Source of the DNA: Diphasiastrum complanatum
Taxonomy: Eukaryota; Streptophyta; Lycopodiopsida; Lycopodiales; Lycopodiaceae
DNA: 64,000 bases
Direction of reading: 5' to 3'
Assembly (NCBI GenBank): GCA_029204225.1
Contig: CM055098.1
Coordinates: 18,259,303-18,323,302 of the forward strand
This document shows, one piece after another, positions 19,604-30,372 of the stretch (position 1 is the stretch's first letter; each line of letters starts with the position of its first letter). The position numbers were made by a program, and so were the translations under genes. The notes beneath the pieces were generated by a model, which saw nothing but the letters and a program-made list of their open reading frames with translations, had not been told where the DNA came from and did not search any database.

Positions 19604-22211
19604 CTGCAAACAGGGCTAAACCTTATTGATCTAACCCTGTCTATTGTGAGAGGATCGATGAGGATATTAAGAAATTGCTAGATGTTGGCTTCATTTATGA
19701 AGTTCAACATACTAATTGGGTGTCACCCATTTTGGTTGTACCGAAGAAAAACGGCAAGCTTCGTATCTGTGTCGATCTTAAAAACCTTAATGCGGTTACG
19801 AAGAAAGACCATTTTCCCTTGCCTTTAACGACCCAAATCTTAGAGGAAATGGCAGGAGCTGAAGCTTTCAGCTTCTTGGATGGATTCAGCGGTTATTTCC
19901 TTGTTCAAATAGCCCTTGAAGATAAACATAAAATGGCCTTGGCCATAGAGAACGGGGTTTATGCTTATAACATTACGCCTTTTGGCTTATGCAACGCCCC
20001 TTCAACATTCCAGAGGGTCATGCAACTAGCCTTCCAAGACCTATTACATCGGATTGTGGAGATTTATCTCGACGATCTGGGCGTACATTCCTCAGTAGCT
20101 ACGCACCTTGACGCATTGGAGAAAATCTTCATTCGCTGTCGTAGATTCGGAATTTCACTAAACCCTGATAAATGCCAAATATGGGTCACCCATGGGGTTG
20201 TACTTGGGCATATAATTTCAAAGGACGGTATTTCTACCGACCCATCAGAAATCAAGGTTATAGTCGAAATGCCCTTACCTGCAACAGTGAAGAAAGTATA
20301 TGTCTTCCTCGGTCATACAAATTATTATTGCATCTTTATAATCGACTGTGTCGGCAAGGCACGCCTCGTTTATTTAGTTTTGGTAGATCCTCGTTGGACC
20401 AAAGAATGAATTAAAGCCTTTGAGGAGTTCAAAGCAGCCCTTACCACGACACCCATACTCCGCTCGCTGGATTATACGAAAGAGTTTCATGTGCATACTG
20501 ATGCAAGTAAGTATGCCATTGGAGGTCTTCTTGCACAACCGGACGAGTATGGCAAAGACTTTCCAATACGTTTCTTGAGCAGACAACTGGTGCTTGCTGA
20601 AGTAAACTATACAACCACTGAAAGAGAAGCATTGGCTATGGTATGTGTTGTACAACAACTAAGACATTATTTACTAGGCCAGACCTTTGCGTTCTACACT
20701 GACCATCAAGCCCTATTATATATCGTTAATAAATCCTGTAAAACGGGACATATAGCTCGATGGATGTTCATATTAGAGGAATTTAATTTCCACGTAGTCG
20801 CTCGGAAAGGGACCCAACATTTCATGGCGGATCACTTTTCTTGACTACCGAATGTTGAAAAAGCAACTGCACCAGTCAACAATGATCACCCTAATACATG
20901 CCTTTTTCAGATTGATGCTACACCCCGGAGATTACTTAGTTTCTAACAACATGCAGACTCAAAGAAGACCTAAGTACGGCGGCAAAAAAAAAATTTTTGC
21001 TAAAAGTATCGCCCTTTCAGTTAATAGCGGGACAACTTTACAAAAGGGGCATTGATAGCATCATTCGACGATGTGCCTATGAATCTGAGACACGACCGAT
21101 CATATGTCAGGCTCATGCGGGCATTGGCAGCGGCCACTTTTCTGCTGAAGCCACAACTAAGATTATCCTACAAGCAAGATTGTGCTAGCCATCTTTATTA
21201 AAGGACACGTCTGCTGTCATTAAAATGTGTGATGTCTGTCAACCAGCCAAGAAAAATACCAAAGCAAACTTGACACCACTGACTCCCATTATAGAAGGCA
21301 AAGCCTTCCATAAGTGGAAAATTGACTTTGTTGGACCAATCAGTCTAGTAGCAAAACATACCCAAGCTCGTTACGTCCTCATATCCACAGATTACGCCAC
21401 TAAGTGGGTTGAGGCTCGAGCAACAAAGGACGCCAATGCAAAAACTGTCGTGTGTTTTCTTTACGAAAACATTATTACACATTTTGGCTGTCCTATAGAG
21501 CTCGTTAGTGATCACGGCACACATTTTTTAAATGTTGTCGTTGATAATCTACTAGGTCATTACCTTGTCGTTCACAGAAAGAGTACACCACCGTACTATC
21601 CTAGACGTAATGGCTAGGCTGAATCAACTAACAAGATGATATGTAAGATTTTGAAAAAGATAGTTGATACCAGTTGCTCTGATTGGGAAACAAAAAAATT
21701 TTCAGCTATCTGGGATTACCGCACCACCCCGAAGAAAGCCACTGGGTGGATTACCCCTTTTCACTAAGTATATGATCAAGAAGCGGTAATGCCCGTAGAA
21801 TTCTTAGTCCCTTCGCTAAGAGTCATGGAAGCTTTTTCTAACGATATATGTGAAAAAGCTACAATTGAGCAACAAGTCAAAACCAAGCTATTTACGTTAG
21901 CCCAGTTATGTGAGACAATACTTATATCTTACCATGCACAACTATTTAACAAACGACACCAAAAGGCCTAGCATGACTGTCACTTACGCAATAAAGATCT
22001 ACACTTAGGTGACCAGGTGCTTCTCTATACATCGAAGAAGCACCCAGGAAAATTAAAATTCCGAAGTGAGGGACCGTATGTTATTAATAAAATCTTTCCT
22101 AATGGTGCAGTCCAACTGCAAACACTTGACGGAATACTCCTAGACACTGTCGTCAATGGCGGTCGTCTACGATGGTATTACAAAGAGTTTTTTTTTGTTG
22201 ACCCAATTTAA
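19604..22211 (+). pseudogene. Ty3/gypsy RT-RNaseH-integrase, unit 1
   Basis: The start is truncated in the RT N-terminus. RT: LLDVGFIYEVQHTNWVSPI, KKNGKLRICVDLKNLNAVT, ITPFGLCNAPSTFQRVM and the active-site motif IYLDDLGVHS. RNase H: FHVHTDASKYAIGGLLAQ, EREALAM and TDHQALLYI. Integrase: an HHCC finger ending CDVCQPAKKN, IDFVGPISL, STDYATKWVEA, SDHGTHF and AESTNK. The long-spaced integrase and STDYATKWVEA type fit the Tat/Athila side of plant gypsy elements. Stops lie at 20407, 20842 (in DHFS*LPN), 21187 and 21616 (just before AES); the last two-thirds are otherwise readable. No gypsy LTR was found. It joins the copia knuckle at about 19610 by a deletion compared with 39343-40215. Confidence 0.85.
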
Positions 22212-22615
22212 CACCTTTTTCCTAGTGTCTATTTTACATTTTTATTATTATTATTTTTATTTTATTTTCTTATTTCCTTGTTTGTTCTACTCATTTTGCA
22301 TGCCATTTTTTTAACCTCGTTTCTTGTTCATAATTCATACCTGTACTTATTTACTTTCTATGCATTTTTTCTTTTTCTATGAATACCCATTTGTCATGAC
22401 TGTTCTAGGTCAACAAATGTTAGGCTACACCATATGAAAAAGATTTTGACTCTTTCCTCCACCTCATTTCTGTCTGTCTGATGTCTCAATATTCCCAATT
22501 ACGCATACACTCATGTATTGAGATTTTTTTTTTCCATAAGTACTTTTACTTTGAGCCACAGTCATATTTTTCCCCTTGAAGTTCTTCACTTGCATCACTC
22601 AGTTCCATACAGGAG
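22212..22615. other. AT-rich 3' tail of the gypsy segment
   Basis: The non-coding, T-rich sequence is nearly identical to 43557-43960. It may be the gypsy 3' untranslated region. No LTR or polypurine tract could be fixed. Confidence 0.5.
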
Positions 22616-22618
22616 TCC

Positions 22619-22913
22619 TGTCAGATCTCAACCGATGAATCATGTCAAATCTCAACCGATACGTTCTCTCAGATCTCAACCGACGGGTTCGTCTCAACTC
22701 TCATCTGACAGGCACTCATTAGATCTCAATCGAAGCATACAGTCAAATCTCGACCGATGCGCACCTATCAGATCTCGAACGACGAACTATCAAATCTCAA
22801 CCGGAGCGCCCGGAGCGCTTCTATCAAAACTCAACCGGAGCAACCTATTCCATCTCGACCGGCGCATACTGTTATAACTCGACCGAAGTACCTATTAAAT
22901 CTTGACCGGAGGT
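22619..22913 (+). repeat. 24-26-bp tandem repeat array (unit 1)
   Basis: About eleven imperfect units share the core TCAAATCTCAACCGAT or TCAGATCTCAACCGA. The copy at 43966-44251 matches. In one frame it gives RSQP-like repeats, but the frame is not held in both copies. Confidence 0.85.
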
Positions 22914-22964
22914 TCCAAATTCAAAATTTAATGAACCGGCACGTTCCATCTCATCCGAAACTAG

Positions 22965-23900
22965 ATGACGGCACCCATAAACGCCACCACCCCGATGCCA
23001 TTCGCACCTCAGCAAAGTGCGAATCCTGGCATTTTCTTGCGACAATCTGTTGGCGATTTCCTTGCTACTGTGTTCGATCCTGACGCTTTGTTGTTCAGTA
23101 CTTTTTTCATCGTCTCCACACCATCTCTGCAGACTATCAACCATCCTCGTTTGCATACCATTGAGAGCGCCATCACCAAACACCTTCAAACCTAACATCG
23201 CCGACAGACAACACATCATCTTGCAGTTTTTTGCATGCAAAGGGGTAGTGTCACGCGAGCATTCACCAAGCTCCCGTTACACTATTGACTATACTATCAT
23301 CAACATCACAAAACTTGTATTTACCTACCATTTCATTTCCCACAGATATCCACCTTCACCTCATCTCCATTCTTGACCAACATCTCCACATTAGAGGAGT
23401 TCTCAATATCAAAAATACCCTTTTAGGAATGCCATGTAGGATATAGAAAAATATCAAAATAAAAAAAACAATATTGTTTATTTGCTTGCCCACACCACTC
23501 CCAAGGCCTCCCCAACTCCCAATGATCTAACCATAGTGTCTATAGTCACAGTTAAGAACTGTTAACAGTTTGCAGTATAGCTTGACTAAATTCAAAAATA
23601 TTCCCTCCATTGGTTACAAAAAGGGCAATATTTTCAATGGATCTAGAATATGACCGCCATCCCCAAATTCCAATCAGGAAAAATTGCAAAATGTTTACAT
23701 ATGCATTCCTTCCACGAGAATGGAAATATGAGTGCCAACTACCTATTGGAATGAAAAAATGAGCGACATTTCCAAATTTGAATCAAGCATACAAGCATGG
23801 AGATTGGATTCATCGTACATAGTATATCATATAATCAAAGATGAGTATTTTGTTTTGCTTCATAGAATTTGGTCATAGTACTTTGATGCAACTGATTACT
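22965..23900 (+). other. spacer upstream of gene 1 with two weakly protein-like stretches
   Basis: One 76-codon frame (22965-23195: FAPQQSANPGIFLRQSVGDF) corresponds to 44303-44533. A second stretch near 23640-23815 corresponds to 44948-45154, which reads REWKYERQLPIAIKATFPN; here it is broken by a short insertion near 23757. The second could be an extra 5' exon of gene 1 or part of a third gene. The evidence is only that the two array copies agree, and they are recent duplicates. Confidence 0.35.
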
Positions 23901-23911
23901 CTATTATTTTT

Positions 23912-26562
23912 TTGATGATGACAATGTATCATCTACATGTGGATATCCCTATTGATTTGGCACCTTTGCAGAGAAGAGGAGGCAAAGAAATTCAAATAGT
24001 TGCTGAGAATCGTTCTCGTTACAGTGCAGAAGGAAAAAAAAAACTTGGATTTGTGGATAGATGGAACATTATACCCACAAGATCCAAGCACTTTGACACA
24101 TCCCACATTCTCTTCAATAACTCATTTAGTTACATGGATATGCAACGGGCATAGTGGATTACTAGGATATTGCGAAAGATTGCAGAACCATGGAAAACAA
24201 CTTTATATGAATAAAGTTCATTTTTTAGAAGGTGAGTTGATTTGGATATCCTCTTATTGTCAGAATAGAGATTGTCATCTCCAAAAGACGTTAGAAGAAA
24301 ATGAACAACTTAAAAAAATTAATGAATCATTAGAGAAGATAACAATCAATATCAAATCAGAACTAGAGCAAATGCAATCAGTCTTACAGTCTATTCGTAT
24401 TGAAAACTTACAATTATTGAAGGATGTGGATTTGACAAAGAAGAAGGCTGAAACTAAGAAGCAAAAGCGACAAAGTTGCAAGGATATTCAAACACTTTCA
24501 AAAGGAGGTTATTGAAATAGAAGGATCTATGTATGCAAGTAAGCATATTCTGATTTCTGTAAGTTTTTCAATGACATTTGGATTTAATTTCAGCTATGGT
24601 GATATTCTGTAAACTATCTGTTTTTTTTGCAGATCTGCATTAGTAGCTCCTCAGAATATTAAAGACAATGCTTCACTACGAATGTCATTGGGCACAATAT
24701 TGACTTGCAAATCCACGGAGCGTATCATGATGAACAATAGGATTTCAAATATAAAGTGTAAATTAGCAGAGTCTTTGATGGTGGACATTAAAAAAAAATT
24801 TGATAAGACTATAGTTCGAGGTGCTTGTGATTTTGCAGGTATTAGCAGGAAAGCATATGCAACAATATTTAAACTAATTAGAGAAGCTTTTAAGCAAGTT
24901 CAAATTAGAAAAATCCCAATCCCTAGGACATATCACTTGAAAAAAGAGAGAGATACATTAAACATAGGTATGCATAAGATCACTGGAAGTCCATTTCATA
25001 TTGAGGAGGTGTAAGAAACTGATGGAAGATCGATATTCTATAATTCATCAAACGATTTATTTGTTGATCTAAATTACTTGCTGAGATACATCGTCACATT
25101 CTATGATATAACCTATGAAAAGGTGAATGGCAAAATAATCATAGTACTTAAGTTAGATGAGTCAGAAATTGTTTGGGCAGAAGATGGAGAGGGTTAGTAT
25201 AACTCTCATGAATGGAGCTCTATCACAAACAGAGAACCAAGAAGATTTCAAATTCAGTGTCCAAGTAGAAAATGATATATGGTGGCTGGCAGCGTTTCAG
25301 GTAACTAGCCTCATTATTACATTACATTCATTGAATAGTATCAATACATTGTAAACTAAGTCTGATTAATTCTTTGGACAGGTGTTGAAAGAGGATCATG
25401 ATATATTATCATGGATGTTCTCAAGGACATCTTCTCCTAGGATCATCAAGGACCATATGGATGGAGGACTTCTCAATGTTGCAGGAGTTGGAGACTTCAA
25501 TGTCGAATGGCACTTAGCAAGTGATTTGAAAACATTGAAATGTATGTATAATGTCTCTCATGGTGCTACATCAAAACACCCTTGTTTGTACTGCATGAAA
25601 ATGGCAAAAGATGTAAATAGGAGTACAGGAAGTACTAGAGAATATGCAGACCCAAACTGGAAGCCTGTGTTGCCTATCCCCTTAAAAAATGTGCATGTTT
25701 GCACTCTTCATGCAGAAGTTAGATCAATAGAAAAGATCATTTATCTTCATATAGTTTTTGCTTGGAATACTAAGCCAGCATCATTAGCAAAGGAAGCTAT
25801 CTCTCGATTACAAGATGTTTTATCAAAAGCAATACTCCATAAAGGACATGTCAAAATTCAAAAAGATGAAAAGATTTCAGGAAAGAATGGGAACATGCCA
25901 ACTAAGCCAAGCATTGGAGGAGCAAAAGCACGTCGTTTCCTATCAAATCATACTGGTAAGTCTTCTGATATTCAACACTCAGTCTGGACAGATATTATTG
26001 CTACCACTCAGGACTTCGAGAAAGACGGCAAAACTAGAGTACTAAAAGTTGATGTATGAAAAAAGCTTGATAGTATGATTGTTATTTTAAGAAAAGAAAA
26101 ATACCTTGATATTGATAAGAAAGCTGTCCAAAGGACTTGTGTTGAGTTTGTTAATGCAGTATCAAAAGCATGGGGAGAAGATCACATCACTCATTACATG
26201 GTTAGTATAAAATTTTCAAAATGCTTTCAAATTTTCATATATATTTAGATCCAAACATAAGACTAACATTATGATTTTGACATATGCAACACATACTAAG
26301 AGATCATACAGCATTTTTTGCAAATATATATGGAAGCTTGAGTGTATGGTCATCACAGGGGATGGAGAAGTCACACTGGCAAGCACGACCAGCATTTCAT
26401 CGAAATACACAACACGGAGGAACCAATGAAAAAGAAAACTACATTTGTCAATTGTTTCAGTGGTTCTATCGTAGAGTTCAGATTCAACATATAACAAAGT
26501 CCACACAATACAACAAGTTTAGAAAAGCATGCAAGTTCATACAGGAAGAGAAAGTTAGATGA
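23912..26562 (+). pseudogene. gene 1 of the convergent pair (array lineage, unit 1), DDE-transposase-like
   Basis: The exons are about 23912-24538, 24633-25300, 25382-26200 and 26290-26562. Exon 1: YHLHVDIP, LDLWIDGTLYPQDPSTLTHP and a coiled coil of about 90 residues ending KKQKRQSCKDIQ; an A10 run at 24034-24043 shifts the frame. Exon 2: RGACDFAGISRKAYATIFK, a TAA at 25012, LFVDLNYLLRYIV and KLDESEIV (first candidate Asp, 25156), then a shift. Exon 3: EWHLASDLKTLKCMYNVSHG (Asp at 25523), KHPCLYC (Cys at 25583 and 25592), then a TGA at 26057 where sister copies have Trp. Exon 4: SSQGMEKSHWQARPAFHRN (Glu at 26362). Donors GTAAGC, GTAACT and GTTAGT are normal; the last acceptor is GCAA. It is a DDE-like nuclease by inference. 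This copy cannot be expressed intact. Confidence 0.7.
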
Positions 26563-26696
26563 TTGCTGAGTAGAAGATCATCATTGTCATCGAATCATGA
26601 CATGTTCAGAATTGCTTTGCAAATTTATTGAACAAGAGAGGAGAAATACTCAATGTAAATGTATTGATTGTATTATACCATAATACAAAGTGTGAA

Positions 26697-27134
26697 CTAT
26701 TCATCATCAGATCTTGTGTCAGATTCTGGGGCAGTATTGTCATGAAAAAATTCTCTGCTAGCATATGCATCTAATAGATGTGCATTATCCTTATTTCCAC
26801 CAAGCTTAATATAAGTGGAATACAATGAATAATGGGAGCTCCTTAAAGGAACATTCCCATCAGTAAAGCCTAAAATATTCAAAACATAAGATCTTTTTAC
26901 AAAAATGATCTTATTTGTTTTAACGAATTGATGTCCTCCTAGATAAAATGATAAAGCTTTAACTACCATTGTAAAACTCTCCCTGACTGGGCTCAACTTG
27001 GAATGAGCAATACATATCTCATCCTTCAGGAAATGCCTATGATAGTGGCCCAATCCACTGTCCCTCTAGAACGAGGATGCGTGTTCTCTGAAACCAGCTC
27101 GTCTCGCAGCAAAATCATCTATTATGAGAGCATC
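26697..27134 (-). pseudogene. gene 2 of the convergent pair (array lineage, unit 1), exon 2
   Basis: The exon starts after acceptor TTGTAG and reads DDFAARRAGFREH, a TAG near 27065, then GHYHRHFLKDEICIAHSK, KALSFYLGGHQF, IIFVKRSYVLNILGF, GNVPLRSS, AHLLDAYASREFFHDN and a DDE-rich tail. It aligns end to end with 8275-8712. Exon 1 is missing: upstream of a 77-bp intron with donor GTAAGT the sequence is copia gag. It converges on gene 1 with 134 bp between stop codons. Function is unknown. Confidence 0.65.
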
Positions 27135-27218
27135 CTACAATAGAAAATATGTTAGCAAAAACACATTCAGTGATTAAAAACATTCTAATGCAAGGAAGTT
27201 TTAACACTTACACATGTT

Positions 27219-27502
27219 CTCATATGTAGAGGGCAGGCTTGAAAGCAATGTCATAATTGCATCTTGATCGTCTATGACTGATTCGACAGCGGCCATCTAT
27301 TGCAAGAGATTCTTGAATTGGTTAATATGATTATGAAGAGAATCATTGTTTGACATCTTGAGTATGAAGAATTTCCTTCGAAGATGAAACTCGGTACTTA
27401 CGTCTCTCACATCATATAGTGAGCTCAGAATGTCTTCTTTCGATGTTTTAGCTTCAGCTATTTGGCCAATTTGAGTAAATGATATATTCAGAATAATAAA
27501 CA
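27219..27502 (-). pseudogene. copia gag fragment
   Basis: It reads AIMTLLSS-type, HINQFKNLLQ, LRRKFFILKMSNNDSLHNH and ILSSLYDVRDVS, matching 36700-36985 and 48550-48830. It is cut on the right at 27502 within the six bases CACGAA shared with block X, and on the left at the gene 2 intron donor. Confidence 0.8.
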
Positions 27503-28531
27503 CGAATTTGATATAAATCGGCTCGTTACTTCCGGGAGGAGTGGATGCAAGCCATTAATGATTGCATTACACTATTTCTAAGGTGGCTTACTCAAGGGAG
27601 TCAACGAAGCTTGCTCGGTGTCTTGCATGGATGCATTGTGTTCACATATCTGTCGTTGGCATGCATGTTCATCCTTCTAAGGCGTCTCCTCAGATCTTTT
27701 AACGGCCGAAATGTCAACTGAATTTTGCAGTCTTCTCCAAAGTAACTTGCCCGAGAAAATAGCTTATTCAGTGTGTCTTTCTTTCCTAAGCACTCTCTCG
27801 ATTTTTGTTGTAATTTTTGTTATCTGCTTATCAGATGACCGGTTTCCCTCGTCTTCATCTTCAAGATTGTAAAGCTTGCCAGTTTCTGATAGCCTCCAGT
27901 ACTTTATCATATCGCTCTAAATTAGCAGATTATGAACAGTTTGGACGAGATATTAAGGTATAGAATCTATAGAGTGCATGGATGACCTGCAGGCTGCTAC
28001 ATGAGCTGTGTTTACTAGCGAATGTTCACCCTATCCGTATATACTTCCATGGACCATACAGCTTTATATTGTTAAGCCAGTGACCTACAACGAGCTGGTT
28101 AGTTATTGTCTATAAGTTCTCTTGTATGTCCTCATTTGTATGACTACATGGATGTTAGAATTTACAGTGATTCACTAGTTATTGTCTATTATTGGTTCTG
28201 TTGTATGTCCTAATTTGTATGACTACATGGCTTCTTTGAACGAAAAGAGACTATCCAAGCAATACATGAGGTATGAGATTCTACATCTTAGATGATGGTT
28301 TTTGTTTGTTTTCTATGGTTTGTATAGGTTTACAATGAGTTTATAAATAATGAAACAGAGAAAAATAAACAATAAACAATCAATTCATACATAATGAAAT
28401 AGAGGTGATTCATACTCCAAAAAAGTGTACATATTGGCATTTTCTTTAAAAGGGCTTTCATGCTAACACCCTCTTTTCTACTTTTGCAAATAAAAAAAAC
28501 ACATCAAATCTAAGAAGTAATTAAAAGCTTC
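27503..28531 (+). repeat. block X, unit 2
   Basis: Block X enters in the middle of its sequence at CACGAATTTGATAT. It contains no gene. At 28153-28175 it holds TGTTAGAATTTACAGTGATTC, identical to the outer end of the copia LTR at 52681, followed by a second copy of the preceding 50-bp flank. Confidence 0.75.
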
Positions 28532-28806
28532 TTAGTTATCGTTCTCTTCTCCTTCATCGTTGTCTTTTGTGTTCACCTGTGTCCCCTTCTTCTTCTTGGT
28601 TTCCTCCCAAACTTTCCTCCACAAAGGAAGTGGATGTCCTCTACATACACATTCACAAAAGAAATGAAATACTATTAGCAAAACATATGTTTTAAAAATA
28701 AAAGAACAAGAAAATTATGTAGCAAAAAATCAACGCTTGATATATGCCTTGTGTCACAAGATAATCTCAACCAAGGCACCATAACCCTAGTGATATCCAA
28801 TGTTGT
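28532..28806 (-). pseudogene. family G exons 2 and 3, partial copy
   Basis: Exon 3 (28640-28532) reads GHPLPLWRKVWEETKKKKG and ends in a TAA after an acidic tail; exon 2 (about 28806-28735) is the GYGALVE exon. No exon 1. It adjoins the copia knuckle directly. Confidence 0.6.
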
Positions 28807-28808
28807 AG

Positions 28809-29500
28809 ATACTACAAACGAAACAACCACGAAATACAAGATTGTCGAATACTTCAAGCGAAGAACAACAGCAAAGGGCAGTTAAATCAAGTGGCAAATG
28901 CAGCTGCAGAAGCTCCACAGGTCATTCAAGAAGCGGATCATGATGCCTTCATGACCAACCATCAAGGAGCATCTGGCGACAGTTCTTGGTTCCTAGATTC
29001 CGGAGCCACTCAGCACATGACTAGCCTGATTGGCTGTTTCGAGTCCTATACATCTTACAGTACCCAATAATTCGTTATCCTTGCCGACAATAGCACACAA
29101 GCTATTAAAGGTGAAGGAACTGTAAAATTATGCTTTGCAAATGATCAATCTAAGCTACTCTCCAAAGTTCTGTATGTACCTAAGTTATCCACAAATTTGC
29201 TCTATGTAAGCAGAATCACAGATCTAGAACACAGAGTAGAATTTGAATGTGATCAATGTAAAGTAGTTGATAGGACGGGCAAGATCCAAGCACTCATAAA
29301 GAGACATGGATACTTGTATAAACTAAGTCATTGCTTTTCTGCCTCTAGTCAGGCTCTCAGTACTTCAATTCAATCAAATAAAGGCTCTAAGGAGACAGAA
29401 ACCAAACAATCAGATGAAGCTTCCACCTCATGTAGTGACTCAACAAAGATGATTTCCAAAATCCCCGACAACTTTGTAGAACCACCTTTTGATCTTCCAT
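28809..29500 (+). pseudogene. copia zinc knuckle, protease and pre-integrase start (unit 2)
   Basis: It begins at the copia knuckle YCKRNNHEIQDC, then SSWFLDSGATQHMTS (protease, DSG intact) with a TAA near 29068, KVLYVPKLSTNLLYVSRI and KRHGYLYKLSHCF. Beyond this the true copia element at 35.4-36.2 kb continues with its pre-integrase histidines, but here the sequence changes to a Ser/Thr-rich linker and then gypsy. It is the left half of a copia-gypsy chimera also present at 39340-40027. Confidence 0.8.
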
Positions 29501-29524
29501 GAAAGTTCAGAGATTTCACACTAG

Positions 29525-30036
29525 ATGACGTTGTTATCCGGCTACCACAGCCACACCGGGAACCTACACCACGTTCCAACTCCTTTGAAGGACCTGCTAA
29601 GACAATTTGCATGGAATTATACAGAAATGAAAGGAATCCCACCTGAAATAGTGGTCCGCAAGATTCTTTTAGAAGACAATGCTAAGCCTGTTAGGGCTAA
29701 ACCTTATAGATCTAAGAGTGTCTATTGTGAGAGGATCGATGAGGATATTAAGAAATTGCTGGATGTGGGCTTCATTTATGAAGTTCAACATACTGATTGG
29801 GTGTCACCCATTGTGGTTGTACCGAAGAAAAACGGCAAGCTTCGTATCTGTGTCGATCTTAAAAAACTTAATGCGGTTACGAAGAAAGACCATTTTCCCT
29901 TGCCTTTAACGACCCAAATCTTAGAGGGAATGGCAGGAGCTGAAGCTTTCAGCTTCTTGGATGGATTCAACGGTTATTTCCTTGTTCAAATAGCCCCTGA
30001 AGATAAACATAAAATGGCCTTTGCCACAGAGAACGG
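29525..30036 (+). pseudogene. gypsy RT N-terminal half (unit 2), truncated
   Basis: It reads LKDLLRQFAWNYTEMKGIPP, HKILLEDNAKPVRAKPYR-type, LLDVGFIYEVQHTDWVSPI, LRICVDLKKLNAV and FSFLDGFNGYFLVQIAPED, then breaks at 30036, before the YLDD motif. The right-hand sequence is unrelated. Confidence 0.85.
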
Positions 30037-30162
30037 GGTAAAAATTTCGTCTTTACAATGCTTAAATAGGACCAGAGTTTGTAATAATTGCCCTCGTACA
30101 CGTTTTTCAATGATGTCCATTTAATATCTCTTTAATATTTGTTTAATGATATCGGAAAAATT

Positions 30163-30312
30163 TTAGGGTCAGGGCTAATGATGATTCAAAGAGGCTAGTG
30201 ATAGACTATTTAATGTATTCTACCGTAGGTACAAATCTTAGGGTCAGTGCTAATGATGATTCTAAGAATCTTGTGATAGACTATTTAATGTATTCTAGCG
30301 TAAGTACAAATT
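30163..30312. repeat. two tandem copies of a 75-bp unit
   Basis: Units starting at 30163 and 30238 both begin TTAGGGTCAG and run to ACAAAT. The surrounding 30037-30372 has no other recognised feature. Confidence 0.85.
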
Positions 30313-30372
30313 TGTCTCACTCTGATAGGTGGATAAATAAAGGTTGCGGTCCTCAATTCACTATTTGACAAA

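Noticed and set aside
22619-22913. Possible CRISPR-like array
   Set aside because: Units are imperfect tandem repeats of 24-26 bp with no unique spacers, in a plant nuclear context.
29370-29642. 90-codon minus-strand frame repeated at 39897
   Set aside because: Antisense of the copia-gypsy linker, conserved only because the units are recent duplicates.
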